DNA of 64,000 nt from assembly GCA_034112445.1 (NCBI GenBank), contig JAWUVI010000007.1, forward strand, positions 61,342-125,341, in the 5' to 3' direction. This DNA comes from Pelagadaptatus sp034112445 (GTDB lineage Bacteria; Pseudomonadota; Gammaproteobacteria; Pseudomonadales; Cellvibrionaceae). The position numbers and the translations under genes were made by a program. Position 1 is the first letter of the stretch; each line of letters begins with the position of its first letter. Shown here one piece after another: positions 35,461-43,333 of the stretch. The notes under the pieces are model-generated. The model was not told the DNA's origin and made no database searches. It saw nothing but the letters and a program-made list of their open reading frames with translations.

Positions 35461-36069
35461 ATGAAAATTTACGAAGCCAAGACAGCTCCTAACCCGCGAC
35501 GCGTAAGAATATTTTTATCTGAAAAAAATATCGACATGGAATACGTGCAAGTGGATATTGCCGCAGGCGAGAACCTTAAAGGTGACTTGAAACATAAAAA
35601 CATCACCACTAAGGTCCCTTTTTTAGAATTGGATGACGGCACCTGCATTGGGGAAAGCGTTGCTATTTGTCGCTATTTTGAAGAAACCCACCCCGATACC
35701 CCTTTGATGGGCTCTACACCGCTCGAAAAAGCTCAAATAGAAATGTGGCAACGTCGTATTGAATTCCACTTAATGATGCCCATTGGTTTTTGCTTTCAGC
35801 ACACCACAGGTTATTTCAAAGACCGGATGAACCCCATAGCCGAATGGGGTGTGGAATGCGGTAAAAATGCCATTGATTTTTTTGACACTCTTAATCAACA
35901 ACTGGCTAACAATACTTTCATTGCAGGTGACTCCTTCAGCATCGCCGACATTACGATGTTATGCGCTTTGGATTTTGCCCGTGTCATTAAAATCAAAGTC
36001 ACGGATGATCACCCACACCTACAACGCTGGCATGCAGAAGTATCCAGCCGTCCTAGCGCAAGCGCATAA
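35461..36069 (+). CDS. glutathione S-transferase family protein
   Basis: Cytosolic GST-fold protein of 202 residues. The thioredoxin-like domain has KTAPNPRRVRIFLSEKNI, where the glutathione-activating residue would be in the NPRR loop, the cis-Pro in TTKVPFLELDDG, and ESVAICRYFEETHP for the gamma-Glu contact; an all-helical domain includes FIAGDSFSIADITMLCALDF. It heads a five-gene plus-strand cluster with an oxygenase, a hydratase and a desaturase-like enzyme. It may serve glutathione-dependent isomerisation or detoxification in that pathway. The specific reaction is unknown. Confidence 0.88.
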   Translation: MKIYEAKTAPNPRRVRIFLSEKNIDMEYVQVDIAAGENLKGDLKHKNITTKVPFLELDDGTCIGESVAICRYFEETHPDTPLMGSTPLEKAQIEMWQRRIEFHLMMPIGFCFQHTTGYFKDRMNPIAEWGVECGKNAIDFFDTLNQQLANNTFIAGDSFSIADITMLCALDFARVIKIKVTDDHPHLQRWHAEVSSRPSASA

Positions 36070-36080
36070 AGGCCAACAAC

Positions 36081-36938
36081 ATGTCCAGCTCATACACAAA
36101 TATTATTGTTAAACCCAGCGGCCAAGCCTGTGGTGCTGAAGTCACCAATCTTGACCTAACCCAACCCCTAGATGACGCAACAATTGCCGATATCAGAAAA
36201 GCGTGGCTTGAACATCACGTTTTGTATTTCCCTGACCAAGCCATGAGTGATACAGATTTAGAACGCTTCACTTTATGCTTTGGCCCTTACAGCGAAGACC
36301 CCTTTGTCCAGCCTATTGATGGCCATGAGCATATTATTGCTATTCAGCGTAACGCTGATGAAACCGCCTCTATTTTTGCCGATGTTTGGCATACTGATTG
36401 GAGCTTTCAACAGCAGCCTCCTGCCGGAACATGCCTATTTGGCATTACCATTCCTCCCGTCGGTGGTGACACGCACTTTATTAATCAAAACCAAGTATTA
36501 ACACAAATGCCCGCCGAATTAAGAGCCAAACTCGAAGGTAAAATGGCGGTTCATTCAGCCGTCGCCGGATATTCTCCAGAAGGCCTTTATGGCGATGCCG
36601 ATACCGACAAAACCCGCAGCATGAAAGTGGTCGTTTCTGATGAGGCCTACGCAACACAGACTCATCCAATAATAACCGTACACCCGGAATCGGGAATAGA
36701 ATCTATCTATGGTTGTTTCGGCTACATCATCGATGTCGAAAACATGGATAAAGATGACTCAATGACACTATTGGGGGAATTGTATGAATGGCAAACTCGA
36801 CCTGAGTTTCAGTATTGCCACAAGTGGCAAAAGAATACGTTGATTATGTGGGATAACCGCACCGTATTACACAAAGCCAATGGTGGTTACGACGGCCATG
36901 ATCGCCTACTGCATCGCACAACCATTGGAAATCGCTAA
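36081..36938 (+). CDS. TauD/TfdA-family 2-oxoglutarate dioxygenase
   Basis: Fe(II)/2-oxoglutarate-dependent oxygenase of 285 residues. Iron ligands are H104 and D106 in WHTDWSF and H264 in DNRTVLHKANGG; an Arg about 11-15 residues later (DRLLHRTTIGNR) would bind 2-oxoglutarate. The N-terminal GAEVTNLDLTQPLDD is typical. It starts 12 bp after the GST gene and its stop overlaps the next start by one base (TAATG), so it is firmly within an operon. Relatives oxidise sulfonates, carnitine-type amines, phenoxyacetates and others; the substrate here cannot be told. Confidence 0.9.
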   Translation: MSSSYTNIIVKPSGQACGAEVTNLDLTQPLDDATIADIRKAWLEHHVLYFPDQAMSDTDLERFTLCFGPYSEDPFVQPIDGHEHIIAIQRNADETASIFADVWHTDWSFQQQPPAGTCLFGITIPPVGGDTHFINQNQVLTQMPAELRAKLEGKMAVHSAVAGYSPEGLYGDADTDKTRSMKVVVSDEAYATQTHPIITVHPESGIESIYGCFGYIIDVENMDKDDSMTLLGELYEWQTRPEFQYCHKWQKNTLIMWDNRTVLHKANGGYDGHDRLLHRTTIGNR

Positions 36939-37690
36939 TGATGGCAGACTCTTCCCTTAATGATTCAATCACTGAACTTATGGTACAGGCCATTAAGCAA
37001 CATCAACCAATGCCTACGATGCCTGCTGGTTTAAACCTTGACGAGGCCTATCAACTACAACACCTAGTCACCGCCAAGATCAATCAAGGTAAGTCCGCTG
37101 GCATTAAGGCGGGTCTTACCAATTCCGACATCCAGCAATTTTTAGGGCTTGAAGAAGGCATTATTGGCTCGCTCTACACTCAGGGAAAATTAATCTCTGG
37201 CTGTCAGTTTGCCACAAGCCAAGGCTTGCAATTGGAATGTGAAATAGGCGTTATTATTGATGATGAAGGTCAACCAAAGAAAATCTTGCCTGTAATTGAA
37301 ATCGTTTATCTTGATTACAACGCACCAACCGATTTTACAGGCCCTAATATTGTCGCTTCAAATATCGGCGCTGACCGCTTTATTTGTGGTGCCACACAAC
37401 GATGGGATACTGAGCATAGTTCTAACAACCAAAACTATGACGACATCCTCCTATCAATGACACACGACGGCCAAGAAGTTTGCCAATCTTCCAGTAAAGC
37501 ATCTTTGGGCGGGATTGTTTCCGGTACGCAATGGATCGTGCAAGAAGCTCGCAAAAGACAATTTGATCTCGCTGATAACACCCTGTTAATCCTAGGTACT
37601 TGTGGCGCACCAATTGCCGCAACACCAGGTGAATATAGAGTGAACTACGAAGGACTTGGTTGCATTGAATTTACCATTAGCGCCGATTAA
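36938..37690 (+). CDS. 2-keto-4-pentenoate hydratase/4-oxalocrotonate decarboxylase family protein
   Basis: Member of the MhpD/DmpH fold, 250 residues: LNLDEAYQLQHLVTAKINQG, GIKAGLTNSDIQQFLG, the metal-binding LECEIGVIIDDEG, and VASNIGADRFICG. Such enzymes hydrate dienoates or decarboxylate oxo acids during breakdown of aromatic or other ring compounds. Two ATG codons are adjacent at the start; the first overlaps the stop of the dioxygenase gene. With the dioxygenase it suggests a catabolic or tailoring pathway for an organic acid; no full meta-cleavage pathway is present here. Confidence 0.85.
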   Translation: MMADSSLNDSITELMVQAIKQHQPMPTMPAGLNLDEAYQLQHLVTAKINQGKSAGIKAGLTNSDIQQFLGLEEGIIGSLYTQGKLISGCQFATSQGLQLECEIGVIIDDEGQPKKILPVIEIVYLDYNAPTDFTGPNIVASNIGADRFICGATQRWDTEHSSNNQNYDDILLSMTHDGQEVCQSSSKASLGGIVSGTQWIVQEARKRQFDLADNTLLILGTCGAPIAATPGEYRVNYEGLGCIEFTISAD

Positions 37691-37720
37691 TATGCCTAAT
37701 ACACTACTTACTATTAACAT

Positions 37721-37766
37721 TTAACTATAAGTACTTAACTACAAGTACTTAACTACAAGCACTTAC
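37721..37766. repeat. tandem repeat, 14-bp unit, three copies plus part
   Basis: Units ttaactataagtac, ttaactacaagtac and ttaactacaagcac (37721-37762), then a partial ttac, filling the gap directly upstream of the desaturase-like gene start at 37771, so the repeat occupies its ribosome-binding region. Confidence 0.9.
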
Positions 37767-37770
37767 ACAC

Positions 37771-38691
37771 ATGACTAAATCTTCTACATATTCTGAGTAC
37801 GTAATATTCCCAATCACATTAAGTGTGGGTTTATTTATAACCTATTACTTTTCTTCTCTGGGCAACAACCCCATGAGCATCGCCATTATCGTATCGCTTT
37901 CCGCGATGTTGGTTGTTGGTTTATTAGAACGTGCCTTCCCTTATCGCTCTGAGTGGAATCGCAACAACAATGATATTAAAACTGACTTCTGGCACACATT
38001 GATTAATCAGATTTTATTATCGAGAAGCTTAACGGTAATTTGGACTCTGCTATTAGCCAGCAGCACGGCTTGGCTTGCATCGACCTATGGCTCCAATCTT
38101 TGGCCCCACCACTGGCCAGTGTTTTTACAACTGCCGTTGATGCTATTAATCGCCGAGTTCGGTCGCTATTGGCTTCACCGTTTCTCTCATCGCAACCCTT
38201 GGCTATGGCGTTTACATGCAGTGCATCACAGCCCCACTCGATTGTATTTTTTTAATGCCGGTCGCGTGCATCCACTAGAGAAGGTCATTTATATTATCCC
38301 TGAAGCCGTACCGTTTATTATTCTCGGCACCAACATTGAATGCTTAGCGCTCTATGCAACCTTCAACAGTATTCATGGTTTCTTTCAGCACGGTAACGTC
38401 AAGGTAAAGCTGGGGCCTCTCAATTACTTCTTCTCCATGTCAGAATTACATCGCTGGCATCATTCGAAAATAGTCGAAGAATCCGATCATAATTTTGGCA
38501 ATAATCTCAGTGTTTGGGATGTCGTTTTTGGCACATGGTTTTTACCAAAAGAACGAGAAGTTGGCCCTCTTGGACTATTAAATGACAGCTACCCTGAAGG
38601 TTATATGGCTCAAGTTAAAGCGCCGTTTCAACGCCTTGATCTCAGTAAACCACAGGCAATTGATTTAAATAACAGCGAACGTGCATCATGA
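37771..38691 (+). CDS. sterol desaturase/fatty acid hydroxylase family membrane protein
   Basis: Di-iron membrane oxygenase of 306 residues with about four or five helices and the histidine motifs of the family: HRFSHRNPWLWRLHAVHHS, then HGFFQHGN and HRWHHSKIVEESDHNFGNN. The C-terminal FGTWFLPKER is also typical. These enzymes hydroxylate or desaturate lipids such as sterols, carotenoids, or fatty acyl chains. Placed after the dioxygenase and hydratase, it may act on the same lipid-like substrate; this is inference. No strong ribosome site is seen, because a 14-bp tandem repeat occupies the upstream region. Confidence 0.88.
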   Translation: MTKSSTYSEYVIFPITLSVGLFITYYFSSLGNNPMSIAIIVSLSAMLVVGLLERAFPYRSEWNRNNNDIKTDFWHTLINQILLSRSLTVIWTLLLASSTAWLASTYGSNLWPHHWPVFLQLPLMLLIAEFGRYWLHRFSHRNPWLWRLHAVHHSPTRLYFFNAGRVHPLEKVIYIIPEAVPFIILGTNIECLALYATFNSIHGFFQHGNVKVKLGPLNYFFSMSELHRWHHSKIVEESDHNFGNNLSVWDVVFGTWFLPKEREVGPLGLLNDSYPEGYMAQVKAPFQRLDLSKPQAIDLNNSERAS

Positions 38692-39041
38692 ATGCATTTA
38701 AGCTTTATTGTTTTATCAGTGCTGCATGTTTAGCTCTTGGTGAAACATGGTTTGTGGTTATGACCGACAAATACCCACCGCTTTGGTTAGATGATTATTT
38801 AGCCGCCGCTGCCATGCTAGTTTCAGCGTCACTTTGGCAGCGCTCATACGGCCCAGCGTTAACGTTTGCTTGCTGGGCTTTTGTATTCGGAAATTTATAC
38901 GCCATGCTTTTTACTCGCCTAGAACCCATAAATCCACCGGATAGACCATGGGCTTTACTGGCCATACTTACCCTGTGGGCAGCAATCTCAACGGGGCTCG
39001 CATTGGTGCATGTTATCAAACGCAGCAAGCTAGAAAATTAA
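38688..39041 (+). CDS. small integral membrane protein, unknown function
   Basis: 117 residues with four hydrophobic segments (about 4-22, 36-50, 56-76 and 86-108). It starts within the last codon of the desaturase-like gene (ATGA overlap of 4 bp), so the two are translationally coupled and probably work together. I do not recognise a named family. Last gene of the GST-to-desaturase cluster. Confidence 0.75.
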   Translation: MNAFKLYCFISAACLALGETWFVVMTDKYPPLWLDDYLAAAAMLVSASLWQRSYGPALTFACWAFVFGNLYAMLFTRLEPINPPDRPWALLAILTLWAAISTGLALVHVIKRSKLEN

Positions 39042-39112
39042 AGTTATTAGCAGCGGCGCTTCAAAAAGAAATAACGATTAACCCTGTTAAAAAAGCGATA
39101 CCTATTTCAAAT

Positions 39113-39229
39113 TTAATTCCCTAAAACATTGGTTACTACTTTCTTTGCTGCCTTGGCCGCTTTCTTTTCTTTGGGGGTTAAAAGCGCTTTCTTTTTTGCG
39201 TTTTTTTTACTGTCTTGGCCTTTGCTCAT
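39113..39229 (-). CDS. 38-residue lysine-rich small protein
   Basis: Reads MSKGQDSKKNAKKKALLTPK followed by EKKAAKAAKKVVTNVLGN. It is strongly basic, Ala/Lys-rich and without hydrophobic segments. Similar MSKG-D-SKK small proteins are frequent in gammaproteobacteria, usually unannotated, which supports this as a real gene although the ribosome site (GAGAA) is weak. It may bind nucleic acid (inference from charge only). It is convergent with the desaturase cluster. Confidence 0.6.
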   Translation of the reverse strand: MSKGQDSKKNAKKKALLTPKEKKAAKAAKKVVTNVLGN

Positions 39230-39692
39230 AATATTTCTCACTTATTGTGACTTCATAAACCTAAAGTCAGTTTGAGCCAACCTAAGGACTGTTGTTACCC
39301 ATGACCGCATTAAAGAAGCAAGCTAGTAAGTAACTCATATGAGTATGGTCCTATATACGGTCAATAGATAGGATGCACGAATCACTCAGTGATTTGCCCC
39401 AAAATATTCAAGGCACCATTAATTAAAAATCAAACTGCTGTGATTAAAATCAAATAGAGCGTATAGTGCGCAACTCAAATCTACTCCGTATCGAGCCTAC
39501 TGGCCACACGCCTCTACCTCCTTATTTACAACTCTTTCTTTTACTAGCAAGTAAATTGAATTTATTCATAGCACCTTCTGTTTCCGCCTCATAATTTCCA
39601 TGAGGTCCGCCAGCGGTTTACGCAACCCTATTCTTTTGAATAGTGAGATGCTGTGTGCGATTTTTATTTTTATCGATTATTTTAGGAACACC
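39230..39692. other. intergenic region upstream of CDP-alcohol module
   Basis: About 460 bp of AT-rich DNA between the small basic protein gene and the CDP-alcohol transferase. It contains a perfect 7-bp inverted repeat aatcact-c-agtgatt near 39380 that could be a regulator site. No RNA gene or further convincing reading frame is visible. It must hold divergent promoters for both flanking genes. Confidence 0.4.
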
Positions 39693-40346
39693 ATGACCAC
39701 AAGCAACGAAGAAACTTACGAATCACAGCCACCTATTCTTTCCTATGTAAAAGACCTGCCTAATTTATGCTCTCTTGCGGGGTTAGCCTGCACAATATTA
39801 GCGATCTATTTCAGTATTATTGGCGTTTACTACGCCGCAATGATCGGCATGATCTGGGCCGTCGCCTTTGATTGGGCAGATGGATTAGTCGCACGAAGAA
39901 TGCAAGGACGAACAGGCAGCGACAGGGTGTTTGGCGGCCAGCTCGACTTGGTAATCGACATTGTGAGCTATGGTGTCGCACCAGCAATTCTTGTATTTAG
40001 TTATGGCAAATTCGATCCCGCCCTTCTACCGATTGCATTCATAATGCTATCTGCCAGTGCAATCAGATTAAGCTACTTCAGCACCTTTGGCTTGTCTGAC
40101 AAAGCTAAATACACAGGCTTAGCGCTAGATAACAACAATATTGCACTTGTTTTTATATTCCTTTTTGAAAGCTTTTTACCAAATGGAGTCTTTTCAGTGG
40201 TGCTTTATGTCAGTGCTCTAGGACTTGCCACTTTAAATGTGTCGCAAATAAAAACCCCCAAACTTTCTGGAAGCACCAGAAATGTTTACCTACTTGCGTT
40301 TTACACACTAGGAATAACGGTAATTTATGCCTGGAAGCTTTTATAA
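39693..40346 (+). CDS. CDP-alcohol phosphatidyltransferase family protein
   Basis: Membrane enzyme of 217 residues with about six hydrophobic segments. The CDP-alcohol signature is visible as DWADGLVARR followed later by GGQLDLVID; both metal-binding Asp pairs are present, but the stretch between the AR and the Gly is 12 residues instead of the usual 8. The ATG at 39693 is preferred over an upstream in-frame ATG at 39600, because AGGAAC lies five bases before it. It could transfer a phospho-headgroup to diacylglycerol or make phosphatidyl-X from CDP-diacylglycerol. The neighbouring cytidylyltransferase favours the former. Confidence 0.85.
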   Translation: MTTSNEETYESQPPILSYVKDLPNLCSLAGLACTILAIYFSIIGVYYAAMIGMIWAVAFDWADGLVARRMQGRTGSDRVFGGQLDLVIDIVSYGVAPAILVFSYGKFDPALLPIAFIMLSASAIRLSYFSTFGLSDKAKYTGLALDNNNIALVFIFLFESFLPNGVFSVVLYVSALGLATLNVSQIKTPKLSGSTRNVYLLAFYTLGITVIYAWKLL

Positions 40347-40406
40347 AAGGCATCTATTTCGATAGAACCCGTCACCAATAATTATTTTTACAAGAGTTAA
40401 ATAACC

Positions 40407-40850
40407 ATGATCGTATATACCGTAGGAACTTTTGATTTGTTGCATGTAGGACACCTGGCTTTACTGGAATACTGTAAGTCATTAGGTGGTGTTCTGGCCG
40501 TTGGCGTTGCCTCTGATCGAGTTGTAAATTCTTACAAACCCAATGTACCTGTAATCCCCCTTGAGCAACGCATGGAAATGCTGAAAGCATTACGATGTGT
40601 TGATATTGTGCGGCCTTACGATGAACTTGAATATGTGTCTGGTTGTAAAGAGCTGAATGTCGACATATTCGTCATAGGCGAAGACTGGGGAAACAAGCCC
40701 CATAATGTTGCCGTAGAGTCTTATCTAAATAAGAACGGCAAACAAATCAGCCAAGTACTTTACAATCCCCGAACATCATCAACTCAGATAAAACAAAATG
40801 TAAGAGCCCAAACCGGCAGGGTAATGCAATCTCGTTTAGCTGCAGTCTAA
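40407..40850 (+). CDS. TagD-like cytidylyltransferase
   Basis: Nucleotidyltransferase of 147 residues similar to glycerol-3-phosphate or ethanolamine-phosphate cytidylyltransferases. Motifs: GTFDLLHVGH (H13-x-G-H16) for CTP binding, ASDRVVNSYKPN, PLEQRMEML and the RTSSTQIK version (residues 122-129) of the ISSTxIK signature. It would make a CDP-alcohol from CTP and a phospho-alcohol in the cytosol. It lies 60 bp after the CDP-alcohol transferase on the same strand; the pair looks like a complete headgroup activation and transfer module. Which alcohol is used is unknown. Confidence 0.87.
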   Translation: MIVYTVGTFDLLHVGHLALLEYCKSLGGVLAVGVASDRVVNSYKPNVPVIPLEQRMEMLKALRCVDIVRPYDELEYVSGCKELNVDIFVIGEDWGNKPHNVAVESYLNKNGKQISQVLYNPRTSSTQIKQNVRAQTGRVMQSRLAAV

Positions 40851-40956
40851 CCTACTTATCAATTTAAATTACCGACCACATCCAGCAATTAGCGGCGTAT
40901 CGCTATAGCAATTGTTGTTATTAGAAAACCCTCTGTTGTTAACTGGCGTTAATAAT

Positions 40957-40976
40957 AGGGGGTTAAATTCCCCCCT
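40957..40976. terminator. hairpin between convergent genes, possible terminator
   Basis: AGGGGG-ttaaatt-CCCCCCT forms a 6-bp, mostly G-C stem in the gap between the cytidylyltransferase gene and the convergent FrnE-like gene. No long T run follows, so the function is uncertain. Confidence 0.4.
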
Positions 40977-41049
40977 CAACCAAAAACCTACGAGCCCTCC
41001 TGTCGTAACCGTTTGAACATACCTATCCTTTGCTGACAGGGCCTAGTTT

Positions 41050-41697
41050 TTAGCTGGCTTTGGCAATGTCTCTCAACGCTTGCTCAAACACGGCTTCAGG
41101 TTGACCGCCACTAATTAAGTGCTTGTTGTTCACGATCACCGCAGGCACCGAGCTGATTCCCATAGACTGGTAGTGCTGTTGCAGTTCTCGCACTTCTTGT
41201 CCATATTGATTGGTGTCTAACACCTGTTTAGCAAGCTCAGGATCCAAGCCCACTTTCTTGACTGTTTCGAGAAGTTGTTGATGGTCACTTGGGTTGCCAT
41301 TTTGTTTAAAATACAAATCAAACAAGGCTAGTTTTAATTCGGTTTGCTTGCCTTGCTCCTTAGCCCAATCCAGCAGACGATGAGCATCAAAGGTGTTAAA
41401 AATCCTGCCGCCGCCGCGATTACCAAACTCATAACCTACATCCAGACCCCGCTGCTTTATCATCTCCCTATTTTGGTCACTCTGCTCAGGGGTAATGCCG
41501 TATTTTTGAGTAATATGTTCGGTGATCTCTTGCCCCACTTTGGGCATAGTCGGGTTCAGCTCAAAGGGCTGCCAGGTTATGTCGGCCTGGATGTCAGGCG
41601 AAAGTGTTTGCAATGCCGACTCGAGCGCTTTGTAGCCAATAATACACCACGGACAAGAGACGTCCGATACTATGTCGATTTTTAAGGTTTTACTCAT
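41050..41697 (-). CDS. FrnE-like DsbA-family oxidoreductase
   Basis: Cytoplasmic thioredoxin-fold protein (215 residues, no signal peptide) with active site SCPWCIIG (C15, C18) and the family features QPFELNPTMP, GGGRIFNTFDAHRLLDWAKE, and the cis-Pro region GISSVPAVIVNNKHLISGGQ. Relatives of FrnE act as disulfide oxidoreductases or isomerases, some in stress tolerance and polyketide assembly. It stands alone between convergent and divergent neighbours. Confidence 0.9.
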   Translation of the reverse strand: MSKTLKIDIVSDVSCPWCIIGYKALESALQTLSPDIQADITWQPFELNPTMPKVGQEITEHITQKYGITPEQSDQNREMIKQRGLDVGYEFGNRGGGRIFNTFDAHRLLDWAKEQGKQTELKLALFDLYFKQNGNPSDHQQLLETVKKVGLDPELAKQVLDTNQYGQEVRELQQHYQSMGISSVPAVIVNNKHLISGGQPEAVFEQALRDIAKAS

Positions 41698-41801
41698 AAT
41701 TTAGGGCTTCACCGGAGATTAATTCTTGCCACATAATAAGCCACTTATATACTGACATACACGAGTATTTTCACCCAAAGCTTTGCATGTCATGGCCTAT
41801 A

Positions 41802-42320
41802 TTATTTATAGAGCTCACCCAATGTATCTAGGTGTAATAGATAGAGCCGCGTATCCAATTCTAGCTGGTGATAATTTGGCTCCATGTATTGGCAGAGTTT
41901 GTAGAAAGCCTTGTTGTGATCTTTTTCTTTGATGTGTGCCAGCTCATGCACAACGATCATGCGTAAAAATAACTCTGGAGTGCCTTTAAATAAACTGGCG
42001 ATACGTATTTCGTTTTTTCGTTTAAGCTTGCTGCCCTGTACACGGCTGATGTGTGTATGTTGTCCCAATGCGTGTTGAATGACTTTGAGCTTAGCATCAA
42101 AGATTACTTTACTCAGTGGTGCCGACTTCTTCAGGTATTGACCTTTAATAGCCTGCGTGAAATCGTACAATGCCGCATCATTACGTATTGCGTGAGGCTC
42201 TGGGTAGCGTTCCAACAATACGCCCCCCAAACGCTTATTTTCAACCAGCGTTTTAGCCTGATCTTGGAGTTGTGCAGAGTAACCCGCTAGATAGCGGTAA
42301 GGATCGGAGTTAGGTTTCAT
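41802..42320 (-). CDS. YgjP-like metal-dependent hydrolase (short paralogue)
   Basis: Protein of 172 residues with the zinc motif HELAHIKEKDHNKAFYKL (HExxH plus downstream His) and C-terminal MEPNYHQLELDTRLYL. It is a DUF45-type YgjP-like putative metallopeptidase, related in its active site to the longer protein at 8148-8900 but without the N-terminal beta domain. Substrate unknown. It is divergent from the GST-like gene at 42387. Confidence 0.85.
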   Translation of the reverse strand: MKPNSDPYRYLAGYSAQLQDQAKTLVENKRLGGVLLERYPEPHAIRNDAALYDFTQAIKGQYLKKSAPLSKVIFDAKLKVIQHALGQHTHISRVQGSKLKRKNEIRIASLFKGTPELFLRMIVVHELAHIKEKDHNKAFYKLCQYMEPNYHQLELDTRLYLLHLDTLGELYK

Positions 42321-42386
42321 GCAAACATTGTACGGACAGACATTACAATTATAAATAACAGATGAGCTTTGAGTTCAAGGATTTAA

Positions 42387-43094
42387 GTGTCAATTTATAC
42401 CCCAATGCAAACTTTTTCCCCAATTCCAGTTCTGTATTCATTCCGTCGCTGTCCCTATGCAATGCGCGCTCGCTTGGCAATGTGGACGTGTGGCATCGAG
42501 TTTGAATTACGTGAAGTACACCTGAAGAACAAGCCGCAAGCCATGTTGGATATTTCTCCCAAAGGAACTGTACCAGTGCTACAACTACCGACTGAAGAGG
42601 TTATTGATGAAAGCATCGAGATTATGCGTTGGGCATTACAACAGCGTGATCCAAATGAGTGGCTAAGGTATTGGAACGCAGAATCTGAGGCGTTAGTCAC
42701 CACTAATGATGGAAACTTTAAGTCCGCTTTGGATCGATATAAGTATGCCGACCGATACCCACAACAAAGTGCAGAAACTTATCGAGCCGAAGGTGAGTTG
42801 TTTCTGGCAGAGCTAAACCGTCGAATACAAAGTCATTCTGAAGCACTCAACCCTAGTAGCCAAAGAGGTTATTTGATGGGCAATAAAGCCAGTCTAACAG
42901 ACATGGCAATATTTCCTTTTGTCCGTCAATTTGCTCATGTCGATAAACCTTGGTTTGAATCAACGCACTATTGTTTTTTAATTGCATGGTTGGACGAACT
43001 GTTAAATAGTGCGTTATTCCAATCTATTATGCTCAAATATCAACCCTGGGCTATCGAGAATGAACCCCTATTAATTAATGATACAACTCTATAA
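42387..43094 (+). CDS. glutathione S-transferase/glutaredoxin-2-like protein
   Basis: GST-fold protein of 235 residues. The N-terminal glutaredoxin-like domain has LYSFRRCPYAMRARLAMW with a single active-site Cys22 (CPYA), the cis-Pro in KGTVPVLQLPTEE and DESIEIMRWAL; the C-terminal helical domain has GNKASLTDMAIFPFVRQFAH. The Cys type suggests an omega/beta-like or monothiol redox role. GTG start at 42387, supported by AAGGAT six bases upstream; the alternative ATG at 42405 lacks a ribosome site. It stands alone. Confidence 0.87.
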   Translation: MSIYTPMQTFSPIPVLYSFRRCPYAMRARLAMWTCGIEFELREVHLKNKPQAMLDISPKGTVPVLQLPTEEVIDESIEIMRWALQQRDPNEWLRYWNAESEALVTTNDGNFKSALDRYKYADRYPQQSAETYRAEGELFLAELNRRIQSHSEALNPSSQRGYLMGNKASLTDMAIFPFVRQFAHVDKPWFESTHYCFLIAWLDELLNSALFQSIMLKYQPWAIENEPLLINDTTL

Positions 43095-43213
43095 ACCCGC
43101 AATATTCACATGCTTTATTAATTTATAGCCCCTCGCATTAGAACATTAATTCTTTCATATACATCATATGCAGACGATAGCCTGAAAATAACCGATAACG
43201 GGTATAGTCCTAA

Positions 43214-43229
43214 AGATTAATGTTAATCT
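43214..43229. promoter_or_regulatory. palindrome upstream of TonB receptor gene
   Basis: A perfect inverted repeat AGATTAA-tg-TTAATCT about 105 bp before the start of the TonB-dependent receptor gene, in the 240-bp gap before it. A TATAAAAT -10-like element follows near 43304. It could be an operator; the protein that would bind is not known and it does not match a standard Fur box. Confidence 0.4.
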
Positions 43230-43333
43230 CTTAGCACCACTTATGGCCATCAGTAAACGCGATGTGGATGGCTTTCAATGTGCTTAATTTAGGACTACGC
43301 TAAGGTATAAAATCTGACAAAAGATATTATTGA

